Assembly: GCA_037951105.1 (NCBI GenBank)
Contig: JBAMJV010005553.1
Location: 170,899 to 234,898 of the forward strand
Source: Echinarachnius parma
Taxonomy: Eukaryota; Echinodermata; Echinoidea; Clypeasteroida; Echinarachniidae
Direction of reading: 5' to 3'
DNA length: 64,000 bases
Within the stretch, counting starts at the first letter, position 1. Every line of letters begins with the position of its first letter. Made by a program: the position numbers and the translations under genes. This document shows positions 12,125 to 24,500 of the stretch, in pieces. Below the pieces are notes generated by a model. The model had not been told where the DNA came from, did not search any database, and saw only the letters and a list, made by a program, of their open reading frames with translations.

Positions 12125-14340
12125 CATAACATTCTTACATCGATATCTATGCCAGAGCTATAACCGTCCGCCCACCAAAGCTATCGTGTGGCGCTCTCCT
12201 ATAGCGGAATTTTTGATGTCTAGGGGTAAACACGTCACAATATTGAAGCTGACACCCCTATGATTGGCTGCTTAACCATCATTACCCTACTAAATACAGT
12301 GCAGTAGATAGGAGGGGGGAAAGGAGGTCTAATTGCCCCTCCCTAAACACCCTCCTCATGTTGGTATTGCTTCATCTGCCCCCACCCGGGAAAGTAGAAT
12401 TACATAATTATATAACACATATTATGACAAACACAAACACATTCTCGCGCAGGCATTCCCCCTGAATTGCTAACTTTGCCACCCCCCCCCCCCCCCCAAT
12501 TCTACCCTCAATTCTCGTTTATTACGGGTACGCCCCTGACTAGACCCTTATATCAAGAACGATGACCCGTATCTTATTAACATCCCGAGCCCTCTTGCAC
12601 TCTCGCATGGGCTTAAAGGTATAATTCAGACTTTCGCTTCCCCAACATAGACATGGGCATGACGGGTAAAATGAATATCAATTTTGGTCAGGTGTGTCAC
12701 GATGTTGAAGATGACACCCCTGTATATAGAGACATATACTAATCCCAAAACAGGGATATTTTCCCCTATCCAATCCAACATCCCTATCGGTATACTATCG
12801 ATTTGATGGCATTTGAAGGAGCATTACACATCAAAATAATGTTCCAAGCATTCAGGCCAGAAGCAGTGCGTTAAATGTAACACTTTGTAACATTGCGTGA
12901 CATGAATTACTATTTAACACCTAATGGACTAAAGTAACATAGAATGTAAAGTTATGATAAGAATTGGAGCATTATACCTCTGAGTTCCAAATTTGATTGC
13001 AAGAATCCTGCACTCTCTTTTGGCCTAGTTGCATTCCAATCTCTATCCTCGTTATTCAAAATGAATATGAGCTTGTTCAGAGGTCAAGTTTGTATAATAC
13101 AATTCATTCAAATTAAAATTTATGTTTAAAGGAACAAATCAGCAGATCTAATGCAATTCTATTGTTATTGTGACTTGCGTCAACTATGACTCAAGACAAT
13201 ATGTAATGAGTATTTTGGAGATAATATATTGGAGATTTTCCGGTTTCTTTTATTCACATGACATACTCTGAAATGTCCATATCTACCATAGATTCGTTAG
13301 GTCCTTAACCCTCTATTTCCTACGGGCATTTTGAATGACGTTTCTACCGTCATAACTAGACGATTAAAGTGGCAATTTAAACGTCAAGGAATGTGTCAAC
13401 ATTAAAATGAATCAATAAAATGCGGTAATTTAGTAAATAACTTAAGAGGTGGATAACTCAAGGGGGCGACAATAATGCAGACAAGTGTGGAAAATAACGC
13501 TTAAGCTTGGTATATACCTTCCACCACAATATATACAGTTAATTGCAGGTTGAAGGGGGCGTTGAATTAAATTAGATAAAGAATTCTGTGCAAACAATGC
13601 TAGCAGGCATGTCACATGTCACATGACTTCTTAACACGCTACTGTCAGGTGACCTACTCCCATCCGTCCCTCCACAGGGGGTCTATTAGAGGCGCGGAGA
13701 CGGGTGACAGGAGCCCCCGTGGATAGTTACGGCAGCTGTCTTATTATGTCACGCGGTCACCGTCATATGATTATCTGATTATAGGGGCTGGATTAAAGGT
13801 TGAACAGGTAAAATGGTAGGGATTCTGTGTTAGGTTTGTGTGTAGCATTTTATGTGACTCATTACAGTTAAACAGTTAATAAGATCCCTTCCCCCCTTCC
13901 CCTTCCGCCCCCCCCCCCCCCCAAAAAAAAAAATGCATACACCCTCTAACTAAATGTTTAATTTCGTACCAGACCTTCGTTTATTTGATTTGTTGTTTTA
14001 TCTGCATGGATTATTTCTTCCTCTTCTCATTATGTTGTATTATCCAACGTATACTATTTTACTTTCTTCCAGCTTCGCCCCAGTCCTTTTGTCTACCTTC
14101 TCATTCCCGTTCCGTCACAATTCCGTCTTCCCCTCTCCCTAAAAGCGTTATACTCGCTTCACCTTTGGCGATCGCCGCGTGGGATCGAGAGATCTGTCAG
14201 TGAGGGTATTAACTTTACCCTTATCGGGTCCCACCGAATGTATCCTCTCGGTCTAACCCTAAACCCGTCCGGGATATTTGACAATTCCCGGTATTAAGGT
14301 GCGAGACGTACGGAGGGAGAGCGAACCCACCGTCGTGTCC
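12123..14340. other. no gene seen
   Basis: Mostly AT-rich single-copy-looking DNA with homopolymer C runs near 12481-12498 and 13908-13921. No reading frame shows family motifs, splice-linked exons or RNA-gene structure. GACACCCCTRT occurs at 12250 and 12713 in similar contexts, a weak duplication. Confidence 0.5.

Positions 14341-14341
<1 letters not shown>

Positions 14342-14371
<30 letters not shown>
14342..14371. repeat. uninterrupted run of 30 C
   Basis: Thirty consecutive C in the assembled sequence; the length is probably approximate because such runs are hard to sequence. Confidence 0.9.
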
Positions 14372-14372
<1 letters not shown>

Positions 14373-15600
14373 TTTAAACAAATCCCGTCATCAGGCTACT
14401 ACGCGTTCGGGGAATTTGCAATAAACGACTTAATTATAGGTGAGGAGAGATAAGGGTCTCGCGTAGGGGTGTGGTGCGTGTGGTTATGTGTGGAGAGCGA
14501 GGAGTGAGAGGGAAGGGGGAGGGAGGAGGGAGGGAGGGAGGGGATGGGTAGAGATATTAAAGTGTATAGTGTGCGGAATTCGTCTACGCATGTTTTTCCG
14601 ACTTTGATAGAAAATTGTGCATATAAAGATTTAATTTAAACATGCCACGTGAATTTTGGTTGTTTTTATTTTAATACTCGACACTTGGAGATTGGACAAC
14701 AAATGAAATTATGCGCAAAAATCTAATATCGTTGTTGGCAGTCTTGCTTTGAAATTATATGACTTGTCATGAAGTTTTTAAATGTATAATGTATAAATGT
14801 ATAATTCAGGGTTACCCTATTTTTTTGGAGGATATCTTTTAAAAGAATCATATTTGGGGGACTTCACCAAACAATAATGACACAGAACAAACCAGTGCTT
14901 TTTATTTAGAAATTGCCTTTATCTTGAGTAAAGAACTTCAAACACATACTTTTCATAATATAATAAATATCATGTTATATATTTGATGTATGTTATTATA
15001 AACAGTTCATAAGTATATTATTTACACTAGCAAAAGAGCATACACACATTTCAATTCTGGCGTAGATAATTCAAAATAATTGATCACCCATCAAATTAAT
15101 TAACGTTACCAATAATCAAAATTAAAATGCGCTCTACGAAAACTTAGCTTGAATAAAAAATCTAATTGTTAAACCTATTTAACATCCATCCATATAAGGT
15201 GTGTACCCACAATTATGCTCAAATCAACCTCTAGTCATAGAATATTCATGCTTTGTTCTTTTTTCTCGATAATTGCAGGTTATCTATTTAAAATTCACAT
15301 ATATATGATGCATCTAAAAACAGATTTTGAATACTTCTTTGTCGATTATTGCTATTTTTCTTAAATCACATAATACGTTTAATACAGAAAATCAATGTAG
15401 AAACTGTATACCATCATAATCATATAACTTCTATATGATTACACCACTAATACACAGTTGTATTAAAATCAACACCTATACTGCGTAATATACCAATTAT
15501 TGTAACTACCATGGCAACAGCTGAAATGCTCCATACTGATTGGCTGCTTACCCAATAGATACAATAATTGGACACTTACAACAATTGCAAGTGTTCTATG
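14372..15600. other. no gene seen
   Basis: A G/GA-rich start (14440-14560), then AT-rich DNA without coding character, repeats or RNA-gene structure that I can recognise. Confidence 0.5.
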
Positions 15601-15611
15601 AAATGGGGCAC

Positions 15612-15926
15612 TGGGTGGTGTTTCACAAAGATTTCAAATTGAGCTTAGATTTAAGTTAGACTTTAAGTCATGGAAAGCTATTTTTCTCTTTGTAAATTTT
15701 CTCTTTGAAGGAGCTTTAAAACGGGGCATCAAATTATGTTTAAAAAATCATAATTATTTGTTCAGAATATATGATATTTCATGTTCTTGATGTGAAATTT
15801 CTTTTGAAGTTTCAAACATAAGCAACTATGTTGCTGATGTGTGTTGTCTTCCAAGGTTACAGATGGCTTCCCATAATTTAAAGTCCAACTTTGAATTTAA
15901 TTTCAACTTAGAGTCTTTGTCAAACT
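15612..15926. mobile_element. MITE-like element of the GTGTTTCACAAAG family
   Basis: Left arm GGTGTTTCACAAAG followed by TTAGACTTTAAGTCATGGAAAG; right arm CTTCCCATAATTTAAAGTCC, then AACTTAGAGTCTTTGTCAAAC. These are imperfect inverted repeats of about 65 bp. A related element is at 30112-30360. Confidence 0.65.
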
Positions 15927-16403
15927 TCCTCCTGATATTTTAACAATCTAATCCAGTGTGGGGGGAAAAAACAGCAGTCTTAACCCTGCACAAACAACAG
16001 GTCGATGTAAATTCAGTCGTTTGGTAGAATGATCAACTTGCTTTCCTAATTCCGATAACATGTTCAAACATCATTATTGTTCGATCTCGAATCGTATTAT
16101 GGGACTACTTGAGCAAAACAAATCTAAGAGAAATACTTAAAGAAATCAACATGGTATCAACATTTTGATTCAAATTTCAGTTCATTAATTAATTGAATAC
16201 AAATTTGTCCTTATTGAATTAACCCAAAATTATGCATATCGCTTAATTCGTTACGTAAGTATTTAATTGATACCGGCCCTGGGTCACGTATCATAAAGAT
16301 GCAGGATTAATTGATTAATAGTATAAATAATCGTGAATATTTATTTAACGGGGACAAGTTCTAGCACTCCATGGGTCGCATATTCAAGTTTAGCTTTAAT
16401 TCC

Positions 16404-16660
16404 CGGGGGGGGGGGGGGGGGGGGGGTCACTCCCAACATGACTGGCTACGCACCCGCGTCCAAAAAAAGCGTCGAAAGGGTATCATTTTCAGCTATACGA
16501 CGTGGTCGGTAGACATTTTTCCTTATAAAAAGGGGTGATTTTCAGCACTCGTCAAAACAAATTACAAAACGGTACCTTTTCAGGTGCATTCTGCGCCATT
16601 AAGGGTAGGTTTTCAAAGCATTGTGCCATTTAGGGGTGTAAACTTACGACGATGCCATTG
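16404..16660. mobile_element. one-ended relative of the CCCGGGGG...ACTC element
   Basis: Starts CCCGGGGG with a long G run and GTCACTCCC, followed by AAGGGTATCATTTTCAGC and TAAAAAGGGGTGATTTTCAG. This resembles the left part of the element at 7823, but no matching right end is visible. Confidence 0.4.
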
Positions 16661-17340
16661 CTCATATCGCATGGGGAAAAAAGGAAGATAGATAACTTAG
16701 CATAAGGTAATTTGGTTTTACAAACGGAAAAGGATGAGATGTAATTGATAAATAAACAATATCAAACAACAGAACAAGGACCACTCAATGTGGAAAAATG
16801 AATTTATAAATCAAACCAAAACTTTAAAATATGAAATTATGTTTGTTTCAAATACGACAAAGGATACGAAAGACATATGGAAGATGAATAAACACAATCA
16901 CATATCAAAGCGAATACTCACAAGATCATGACAGTTGATTATAGCTGTGTCATTTTGATAATAAAGTCAAATGTAACAAGAGTATATATACCGTAAATAC
17001 ATAGGAATTCAAATATTTCAATCAATGGTTGGTTTATGTCAATTGAATCAGCAAACAAAAACATGCAGCATAAGTAATTTCGTACTTAAATCAGTCTTAA
17101 TTTCATGTGTTTAAAATAAACTGAAATGATATAAAAACCTTGCAATCAACGCATCATTTAACTTCCTTCTTATGACAATTATTTCAAAATTGATATAATT
17201 AATAGAGATATATTTTAAATGTTGGGAGTAAGCACATCGGAAAGTGTTCCGCTATTTCGTTCTTCGTATGTTTGCCAAATCTTAGCAAAAGAATACAATG
17301 TTGAAATCAAATAACATTTTAGAAGCTTTATTTCTAATCT
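16661..17340. other. AT-rich DNA downstream of nAChR, no gene seen
   Basis: Very AT-rich with no coding motifs. The apparent frame at 17406-17215 on the minus strand begins in the last degraded unit of the exon-6 array and is not a gene. Confidence 0.5.
17328..17333 (-). promoter_or_regulatory. candidate poly(A) signal AATAAA downstream of nAChR
   Basis: The minus strand reads AATAAA here, beyond the tandem array. Earlier hexamers lie inside exon 6 coding DNA and inside the array units near 17770 and 17570. Which of them is used cannot be told from sequence. Confidence 0.3.
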
Positions 17341-17359
17341 ACAAAAACGTATGTTAGAA

Positions 17360-18415
17360 TACTGGTGTTGTTGTGTGGAAGTCGTTATACGTTTTTCTAA
17401 CATCAACGAATTTAGTATGATGCATACTATATATTTCGAACAATCACTTTAAAAACTCTGTGTCAGATATATGACAATATTTCATAGACATGCTAAAAGG
17501 CTAGTGGTATATTTGGGTGAAAGTCGTAATCGTTTGTCAATCGACATGATCGATGACGATATAATAGGTTTTATTGTGATGTCCTTCTTTCTCTCAGAGC
17601 AACGGAGCATTGAGAGTGATGCATATAATATTCTTTCACAATAACAGTTCATTATTTAAAATAATGTATGTGTAATATATCAACATTATACTACAGAATG
17701 CTGGTGTCGTTGGGTGGAAGTCGTAATACGTCTGTCTATCGATGACAATTGGTTTTGTATAATTGGTTTTATTGTGATGTCCCTCTTTCTCACAGAGCAT
17801 CGGAGCGTTGAGTATGATGCATAAAATAGTTCTTTTACAAAAAAAATAGTTTCATTATAAAAAAAATTCCGCTAATATATCAACATTATACTACAATGCT
17901 GGTGTCGTTTGGTGAAAGTCGTAATTCACCTCTCTATCCAAGACAATCTGTTTTGTATAATTGGTTTTTATCGTGATGTCCCTCTTTCTCCAAGAGCATC
18001 GAAGCGTTGAGTATGATGCATAAAATAGTTCTTTTACAAAAAAAAATAGTTTCATTATAAAAAAATTCCGCTAATATATCAACATTATACTACAATGCTG
18101 GTGTCGTTTGGTGAAAGTCGTAATTCACCTCTCTATCCAAGACAATCGGTTTTGTATAATTGGTTTTATCGTGATGTCCCTCTTTCTCACAGAGCATCGA
18201 AGCGTTGAGTATATTGCATAATATATTTTCAAAATTACATTTTAAAGTACGTTTTCAGTCCAATCTTTAACCAGAAACAAAACTATGCTAAAAAGCTGGT
18301 GTCGTTGGGTGGAAGTCGTAATACGTCTGTCTATCGATGACGATCGGTTTTGTATAATTAGTTTTATTGTGATGTCCCTCTTTCTCCCAGAGCATCGGTG
18401 CGTTGAGTATGATGC
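17360..18415 (-). repeat. tandem array (about 199-bp unit) seeded by the 3' end of nAChR exon 6
   Basis: Units at 18296-18415 (inside exon 6), 18097-18217, 17898-18019, 17700-17820, 17500-17622, and a shortened one at about 17360-17422. Start-to-start spacing is 198-200 bp. Each carries the codons from about GIILNAPM to the stop, joined by AT-rich spacers; the spacers of the middle units are nearly identical to each other. State of the frame: 18097 unit open with a stop after PAL; 17898 unit frameshifted by one extra A; 17700 unit open; 17500 unit has an early TGA; last unit internally deleted. The array would lie in or just beyond the 3' UTR. The 17700 and 17500 units keep an AATAAA. Confidence 0.88.
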
Positions 18416-18503
18416 CGAGCGTACCGCTGAGGCAGATGGCTGAGAAGAGCCACAGGAAGACGCGGTCCATGACCAGGGCGACGAACCGCCAGTCCTCGCT
18501 TAT
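18288..18503 (-). CDS. CHRNA-like: nAChR exon 6: TM4, extracellular tail and stop
   Basis: 216 bp, phase 0, encoding residues 455-525 and a TAG stop. Acceptor TTTCTTGTCACAG. It begins [20 protein letters not shown], matching the conserved EDWK.VAMV.DR.FLW lead-in to TM4. After TM4 the tail [18 protein letters not shown] continues to TTPAF: 32 residues, long for this family, with two overlapping-range sequons at N500 and N503. The coding sequence itself contains AATAAA (His-Asn-Lys). The 3' half of the exon is the first unit of a 199-bp tandem array continuing downstream, and the 5' half has a copy in intron 5. Confidence 0.95.
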   Translation of the reverse strand: MSEDWRFVALVMDRVFLWLFSAICLSGTLGIILNAPMLWEKEGHHNKTNYTKPIVIDRQTYYDFHPTTPAF

Positions 18504-21500
18504 CTGTGACAAGAAATAAAATAAAATGAAATCGTATTAAATTAGATCAAATCGATTCGAATCAACTTGAATCAAATCAAATAAGATCGAATCGGACTGA
18601 GACAGATAGCTGAAAAGAGCCACAGGAAGACGCGGTCCATGAATAGGGAGACGAACCGCAAGTCCTTGCTTATCTGAGGCAAGAAATCAAATCAAATCGT
18701 ATTATAATTAGATCAAATCGATTCGAATCAAGTCGAATCAAATCAAATCAAAGTAAATTAAAAATTTAAATTAAAATAATTGAAATCAAATCAAAACAAA
18801 TCAAATCACTTCATCTCTAATCCAGTCAAATCATATTACGATGTTATCGAATCGATCAGTATGTCTCATGTTGACGTCGTATTCACAGTCTTTCACATTA
18901 AAAAAAACTAAACATATCTTACAAAATAATGGTATACTGTACCACAAACCTAAACTAAAATGTTAATCTGTAACCAGGGAAACCGTAGTTTGAGTATGAG
19001 ATCAACCTCAGGTTGTATCTTGAAAAGAAAAAAACAAACGTGACTGGTAACTAAAGATCAAAGAAAGTACTGTTGATGAGTGGCCCATGAATATTGTCCC
19101 GTCTTACCTGATCTTCGTCATCCTCCCTCTGCAGATGCCTGGCAATGATCTCCACACTGTCGATCATCTCTAGACACTCCCTAGGAAGAGAGTCACCTGA
19201 CGAGTTCATTTCTCGATTCCGACTCTCAATCTCCTCCAGGAGCGACGGCGTGATGGTATCAATGACGTAACGCGCGCCGGAGTGAAGGTATCTCTTGTCC
19301 GACGAGATCCCGAACAGGCGGCCGCACAGTCCCGCTGACACAAACCGCTTCTTCATCTTTTTCGCCGACTTGAACTTCTCGTGCTCGAAGGGCGCGACAG
19401 GCCTCTGCATGCACAGCACGTTGGGCAGGAGCGAGAGGAACATGTAGCGTATCCATGGCGACATGTAATGCGTGCGCGAGTTGCGGAAGTGGAAGTTGAT
19501 GACGATGACGGTGATGGTGATGGAGAGGGTTACGAGCACCATGGTGAACAGCATGTAGCGACCGATCAACGGCAGCGTGGTCGACGTCGGGGGGATGATG
19601 TCGGGGATGAGGAGGAGGAACACGATGAGGGCGAGGAGGATGGAGATGGAGAGGGTGATCTTCTCCTGCGCGTCCGAGGGGAGGAAGAAGACGAGGATGG
19701 TGAGGAACGAGATGAGGAGACAAGGCACTACGAGAGTCACCACGTAAAACAACGGCTTCCGGTGGAGCACGAACGTAAACGTCACGTCCGGATAGATATC
19801 CACGCAGCACGGGTATCTGATCTCGTTACGCTTGGCGGGCGATTCGACGATTTCCCATTCGCCATTCGCCCAATAGTCCTCCTGGTCGACGACGTCGGAT
19901 TCGGACAGCATGTCGATCTTGAGCGTGTCGTGGGTCCAGGGGCCAAACTTCATGATGCATCGCTGTTCGTCGAAGGGGAAGTAGGCGATGTTGATGGTGC
20001 AGGAGCTCCTGTATATCGCTGGAGGAAGCCATTGCACGAAACCGGTACTGTTCACAATGGCATTCACCAGGAACTGGATGTCAAAATTACCGTTGGCACT
20101 GTGAGAGGGATTTTAAAAAAACACACACAAATTCCAAATCAATTAATTTTCGCCACATTTTCAATTCAATTTCAATTTCAATTTTCAATTTCATTTTCAA
20201 TATCAATTTCAATTTCATGAAGGATGTTGATATTGCAAAGAAGAAAACAAAAATAGGCGCTGTTTCCGGTCAGTCAACGCATAATTAAGAATACCCAAAT
20301 TATTATGTATGCGAGCAGGAAACGGAATGCCATTCACTGTGCATATATATACAAGGGCAAGAACCAAATAGATAGGTATACAATGTGAACAAGTAAGGAT
20401 ATTAATTAATCTAATATATTTCAATAATTCCACTCGGTCGCTTCAACAAACTGTGCTCATTGATATGAGTGAAGAGGTATATTACTCTATACCATTTCAA
20501 TGATTTAACTCTGTCACTTCAAATTTCGCTATTAAATGTATTATGTAAACAAGAAGACAGATTATACATTGAATTATAACCGAAATCAAATCACTTAACA
20601 ATTTACTAACTCATAGGTACAAATTAGGTACATCCACATTTATTGGATTATATTATTCTCTCTGGTTCAAGATCAAGAATGATATTAAGTTTAAATATAA
20701 TTGATTTATATTACTTACTTGTTGTATAGCAGAATATCGGGCCGCCATATGAGACTAGCGGGAATATGCATGGTGGCGATGCCGTCATATTCATCGGGAT
20801 TCCACGTCAGATGATGGTCAATCCAACCCTGAAAAGGAGATAAGGTATCGAATACTTATTTAGTGGACGTGGTGTGGCAAGATTGGTAGAGCGCGTGCCT
20901 TCCAATCGTGAGGTCCCGAGTTCGAACCCAGAGTATGCCCATCGCGTTTTTCCTTCAGCAAGAAAAATTGTCCACATTTGCTGCTCCCCACCCAGGTGTA
21001 TAAATGGGTACCCGGAAAGATGGAACGTTATTCCCTTAGCATTGTGTGCGCGGTGTGCGCCCGCAAGGTTTTCCGTGGCTGGAATGCTCCCCAGGGAGTG
21101 GAGGAAAACGTGCACTTTGTGTGTTGGATTGATTGCATAATGTATCCGATGACTTTTATCAAATAAGTCCAAAGACATTATGAACTTCATTTTAATAACA
21201 TATGACACTTCCGGATGATCTACCCAGATCTAAAAGTATCTGATTGTTATTTAACCATGAAAGGATTATGCGACGCAATTAAACCATGGCTAAATATATC
21301 AACGGTTTGATAGAGCACCGCACGTTCATCTTTCGTTTACAAAATAAGGAACATAATCAGCCTTTAAATCTACTAAACAATAAAATTATTAGCATAAGCA
21401 TGATAAGTAAAAGAACATTAGATATTAATTGTAATGCATATAATTATGTTCATTCATTTTGCCACAGAATAAAAATCATTTTTTACAAATGAATATGGAA

Positions 21501-24500
21501 AGATAAACACCTTGGCCTCCCATAGAACAGTGGTCTTAAACCATGTTTTGAAATTACATCAATTATGACGCATAATTTAAACCATGAATGAAGAGCTTAG
21601 TTTTAAAAGGCGCTAAATCCACTTTCCATACAAATTGAGTTAACGATAGCAGTACACCAGTAAGTAGAGCTCTATAAATCCTCATTTTAGAACAAAATAC
21701 AAAATCAAAAACAAAATATGGAACGTTTCATTTTCATATTCCCATAGGCGTGTGTAAAAAGTTGGACAAAGAGACCCGTTTTTCTTCAATATTGAAAAAG
21801 TGGATTTAGCGCCTTTTGGAATTAAGCTCTTCAAATATACTACTCAAAAAAAGTTAAGGACCACTTTTTTTCTTTCTTCTTAACTTGTATTTTTTTCCAA
21901 GCAATGAGTGAGGTCTAATTCTTCCATTTTTTGTTCGTCTAGATGGTGTTCTCATTGGAATAAACAAATAAAAACATGTTTCGAAACATAAAATGCACAT
22001 TTTCATGATGAGAACTTGGGCAATCTTATATTTTAAAAAAAAAGTATGCACAGAATAAAAAGTGGTCCTTAACTTTTTTTTAGTAGTGTATGTTAATTTG
22101 TTAATTACAGCCAAAATGTACTTACATGTTTGACCCAAACACTGGTGATCATGACCTGGTTCTTTTCGTCCTGTTAGGAAAAAGGACAATTAAAAAAATT
22201 ACAAAAAGACGTTTATCGCAAATAATTTATAAGAGTTTGACATCAAGGCAATCATCTTTAGAATAGCGTCAACGATCTTTATAAAGAAGCTGTTAATTTG
22301 CATTAAAAACACTCTCCTACAAAATTGTTAACGAGGCACTGCCACGCTGTAGGTTTGAGTTCTACTATTGATAAAGATACTAATGGCATTTTCTTGAATG
22401 TTATCATTAAAAATTTGAAGTGATGGTCTAGGTTTAATGAAAGTGAGCAATAAAAGATAGGTATTTTTGTTATGTATTCACAATAGCTAATAGGAAACCT
22501 AAATGGTATGGTTGCGTATCGAGATCGTCATGACTTGCCACAGTATGGTTCAGCAAGGTACGGTAGAGGGAGGGGGGGAGGGGGGGGCAGCAGAGAAAGA
22601 GGTGTGGGAACGTTGGTTGCCAAGCAAGTGGTATCACCTCCATGGTCAATCAGACCACGGGAGAGCAAACTTGAGGTAGGTTCAATGATGGCTAATTTAA
22701 TACTTGTTACCGTTATAATTCAGTAGCGAGATGGACAAACTTAAGTCTACAATGAATGAACGGGTAACGTCCTGTTTAGGCCTGATTTTTACTGCTGATA
22801 ATAAGTACTTGTATTTCCCTGAACATCATAAACAATATTTTCTATAATTTCCATCTATACTAATTTGACCGCTACTCACTATTGATATGTGTTGCGAGAA
22901 GGACAATCCGAAGTCCACGATGACCTGTTGAGGTCTGGACATTACTATATCTCGTTACCATTGGTATATTCTGAATGTTATAATTTAATAGAGGCTAGAA
23001 TTTACTGACAATACTTACTATTGATATGAGTTGCGAGATGGACAGGCCAAAGTCGACGATGACCGGGTCACTCTCGTTCTTCACTGGTCTGATGATCTCC
23101 TTGTAGTCATTTGTCAGTCTCGCGTAGAGCCGCTCGGCCGCCTCTGATGCAAGGCTCCCTGGAGAAAAAAATAAAGAACAGCGATATACATTACAGTTTG
23201 AGTTTTTGTTTTCTAAGGACAAGTTTTGAAGCACGAAAATAAATCTCTGGAATCATTTAAATCAGCAACTATTGTCATCATCATCATCATCATCACCACC
23301 ATCCTCTACATATATATGTATCCCACGTACTCGATCTCTATACTCTTCCTCTACTATGATCTTCGTCTTCTGCATCATCATCATCATCATCGTCATCATC
23401 ATCATCAGCATCATCATCAGCATCATCAGCATCATCATCATCATCATCATCACAAGCACCACTATCATCATCATCATCATCATCATCACAAGCATCACGA
23501 TCATTAGCAGCAACATCATCAGCAGCAGCAGCATCATTATCATCGTCATCATCATCATCACAATCATTAGCAGCAACATCAGCAGCAGCATCATAAAATA
23601 CAAAATAATGATAAAAAATCAAGGTAGAATGTGTGATAGAGCCATGAATGCATTTAGTGCTCTTATGTATGTATACATGCCAGTTGTGTTTAAGCCTATC
23701 AAATTAAAATGACTCGCTGACTTGTTCCAAGAGACGGACGCACATATAGCATGAGGGTTTACTTCGAGTCAGTGAGTTGGGACAAACGTACTTTACATTA
23801 CGACGAATCAAAAACAGTAATCATATAACCTTGGTATGTTAAGTTCATCGTTCTAGAAATAGGTAAAATTATATCAGTTGCTGTCCTGCAATGCATGCAG
23901 TGGTCGATTGCATTGATTTAGCACGGGGCACGGATTGACCGGTTGTTTGGTCACGTGACCTGAAATCGAAAGTTCTCTATTTAATCGCTACATACCTATG
24001 ATATTCATGGCTACTGCATTTCAATGGACTATTATTATTATTTTCTACCTGTATATAAACATGGCTACTGCATTTAAATGACTAATTTTCTGCCTACACA
24101 TACCTGTTTACACGACTACTATACTTTCTAATGAATAATGTTCTTCTTTTCTAAAAATGGAAACATGGAAAAGGGTTGAGCTAAGAAATTATTGTATTTT
24201 AACTCGTCATGCTCTGACGTCTTTGGACTTCTTTATAATCAATCGAAAATGGAAAATGTTAAAGGTTCAAAACATCTCTTATGGAAAAAAAAAACCTCGG
24301 AAAACGTTTATATTCCAATGCCTTATAATATGTTTGAAATAAATATACATCGAAAGTATTTATAATGTTAATAAACATCCTTGTAAACATCCTTGTTTTA
24401 CAAGAATTGCTATAAAGAGTTCAAAAATATTTGTGGGAAATGTTGAAAGGCCGAAAACGAACCATGATTGACGTATAAGATGAAATATGAAAAGCATTTG

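Noticed and set aside
11614-12132. Cysteine/valine and threonine/histidine repeat frames
   Set aside because: Translation of the CA/GT microsatellite. The same applies to frames at 8752-9045 and 55162-55630.
19259-19810. 183-codon His/Arg/Pro-rich frame on the minus strand
   Set aside because: Out-of-frame reading of nAChR exon 5; the true frame carries all family motifs.
19381-20220. 279-codon open frame on the plus strand, rich in Glu, Asp, Gly and Arg
   Set aside because: It is antisense to nAChR exon 5. Its composition is the reverse reading of GC-rich TM-coding sequence, and it runs through the intron 4 microsatellite.
20864-20945. Functional tRNA gene
   Set aside because: A- and B-box sequences are present, but acceptor and anticodon stems do not pair well and the sequence continues into a SINE body.
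23226-23712. Histidine-, serine- and aspartate-run proteins
   Set aside because: Translation of the ATC trinucleotide repeat inside nAChR intron 1.
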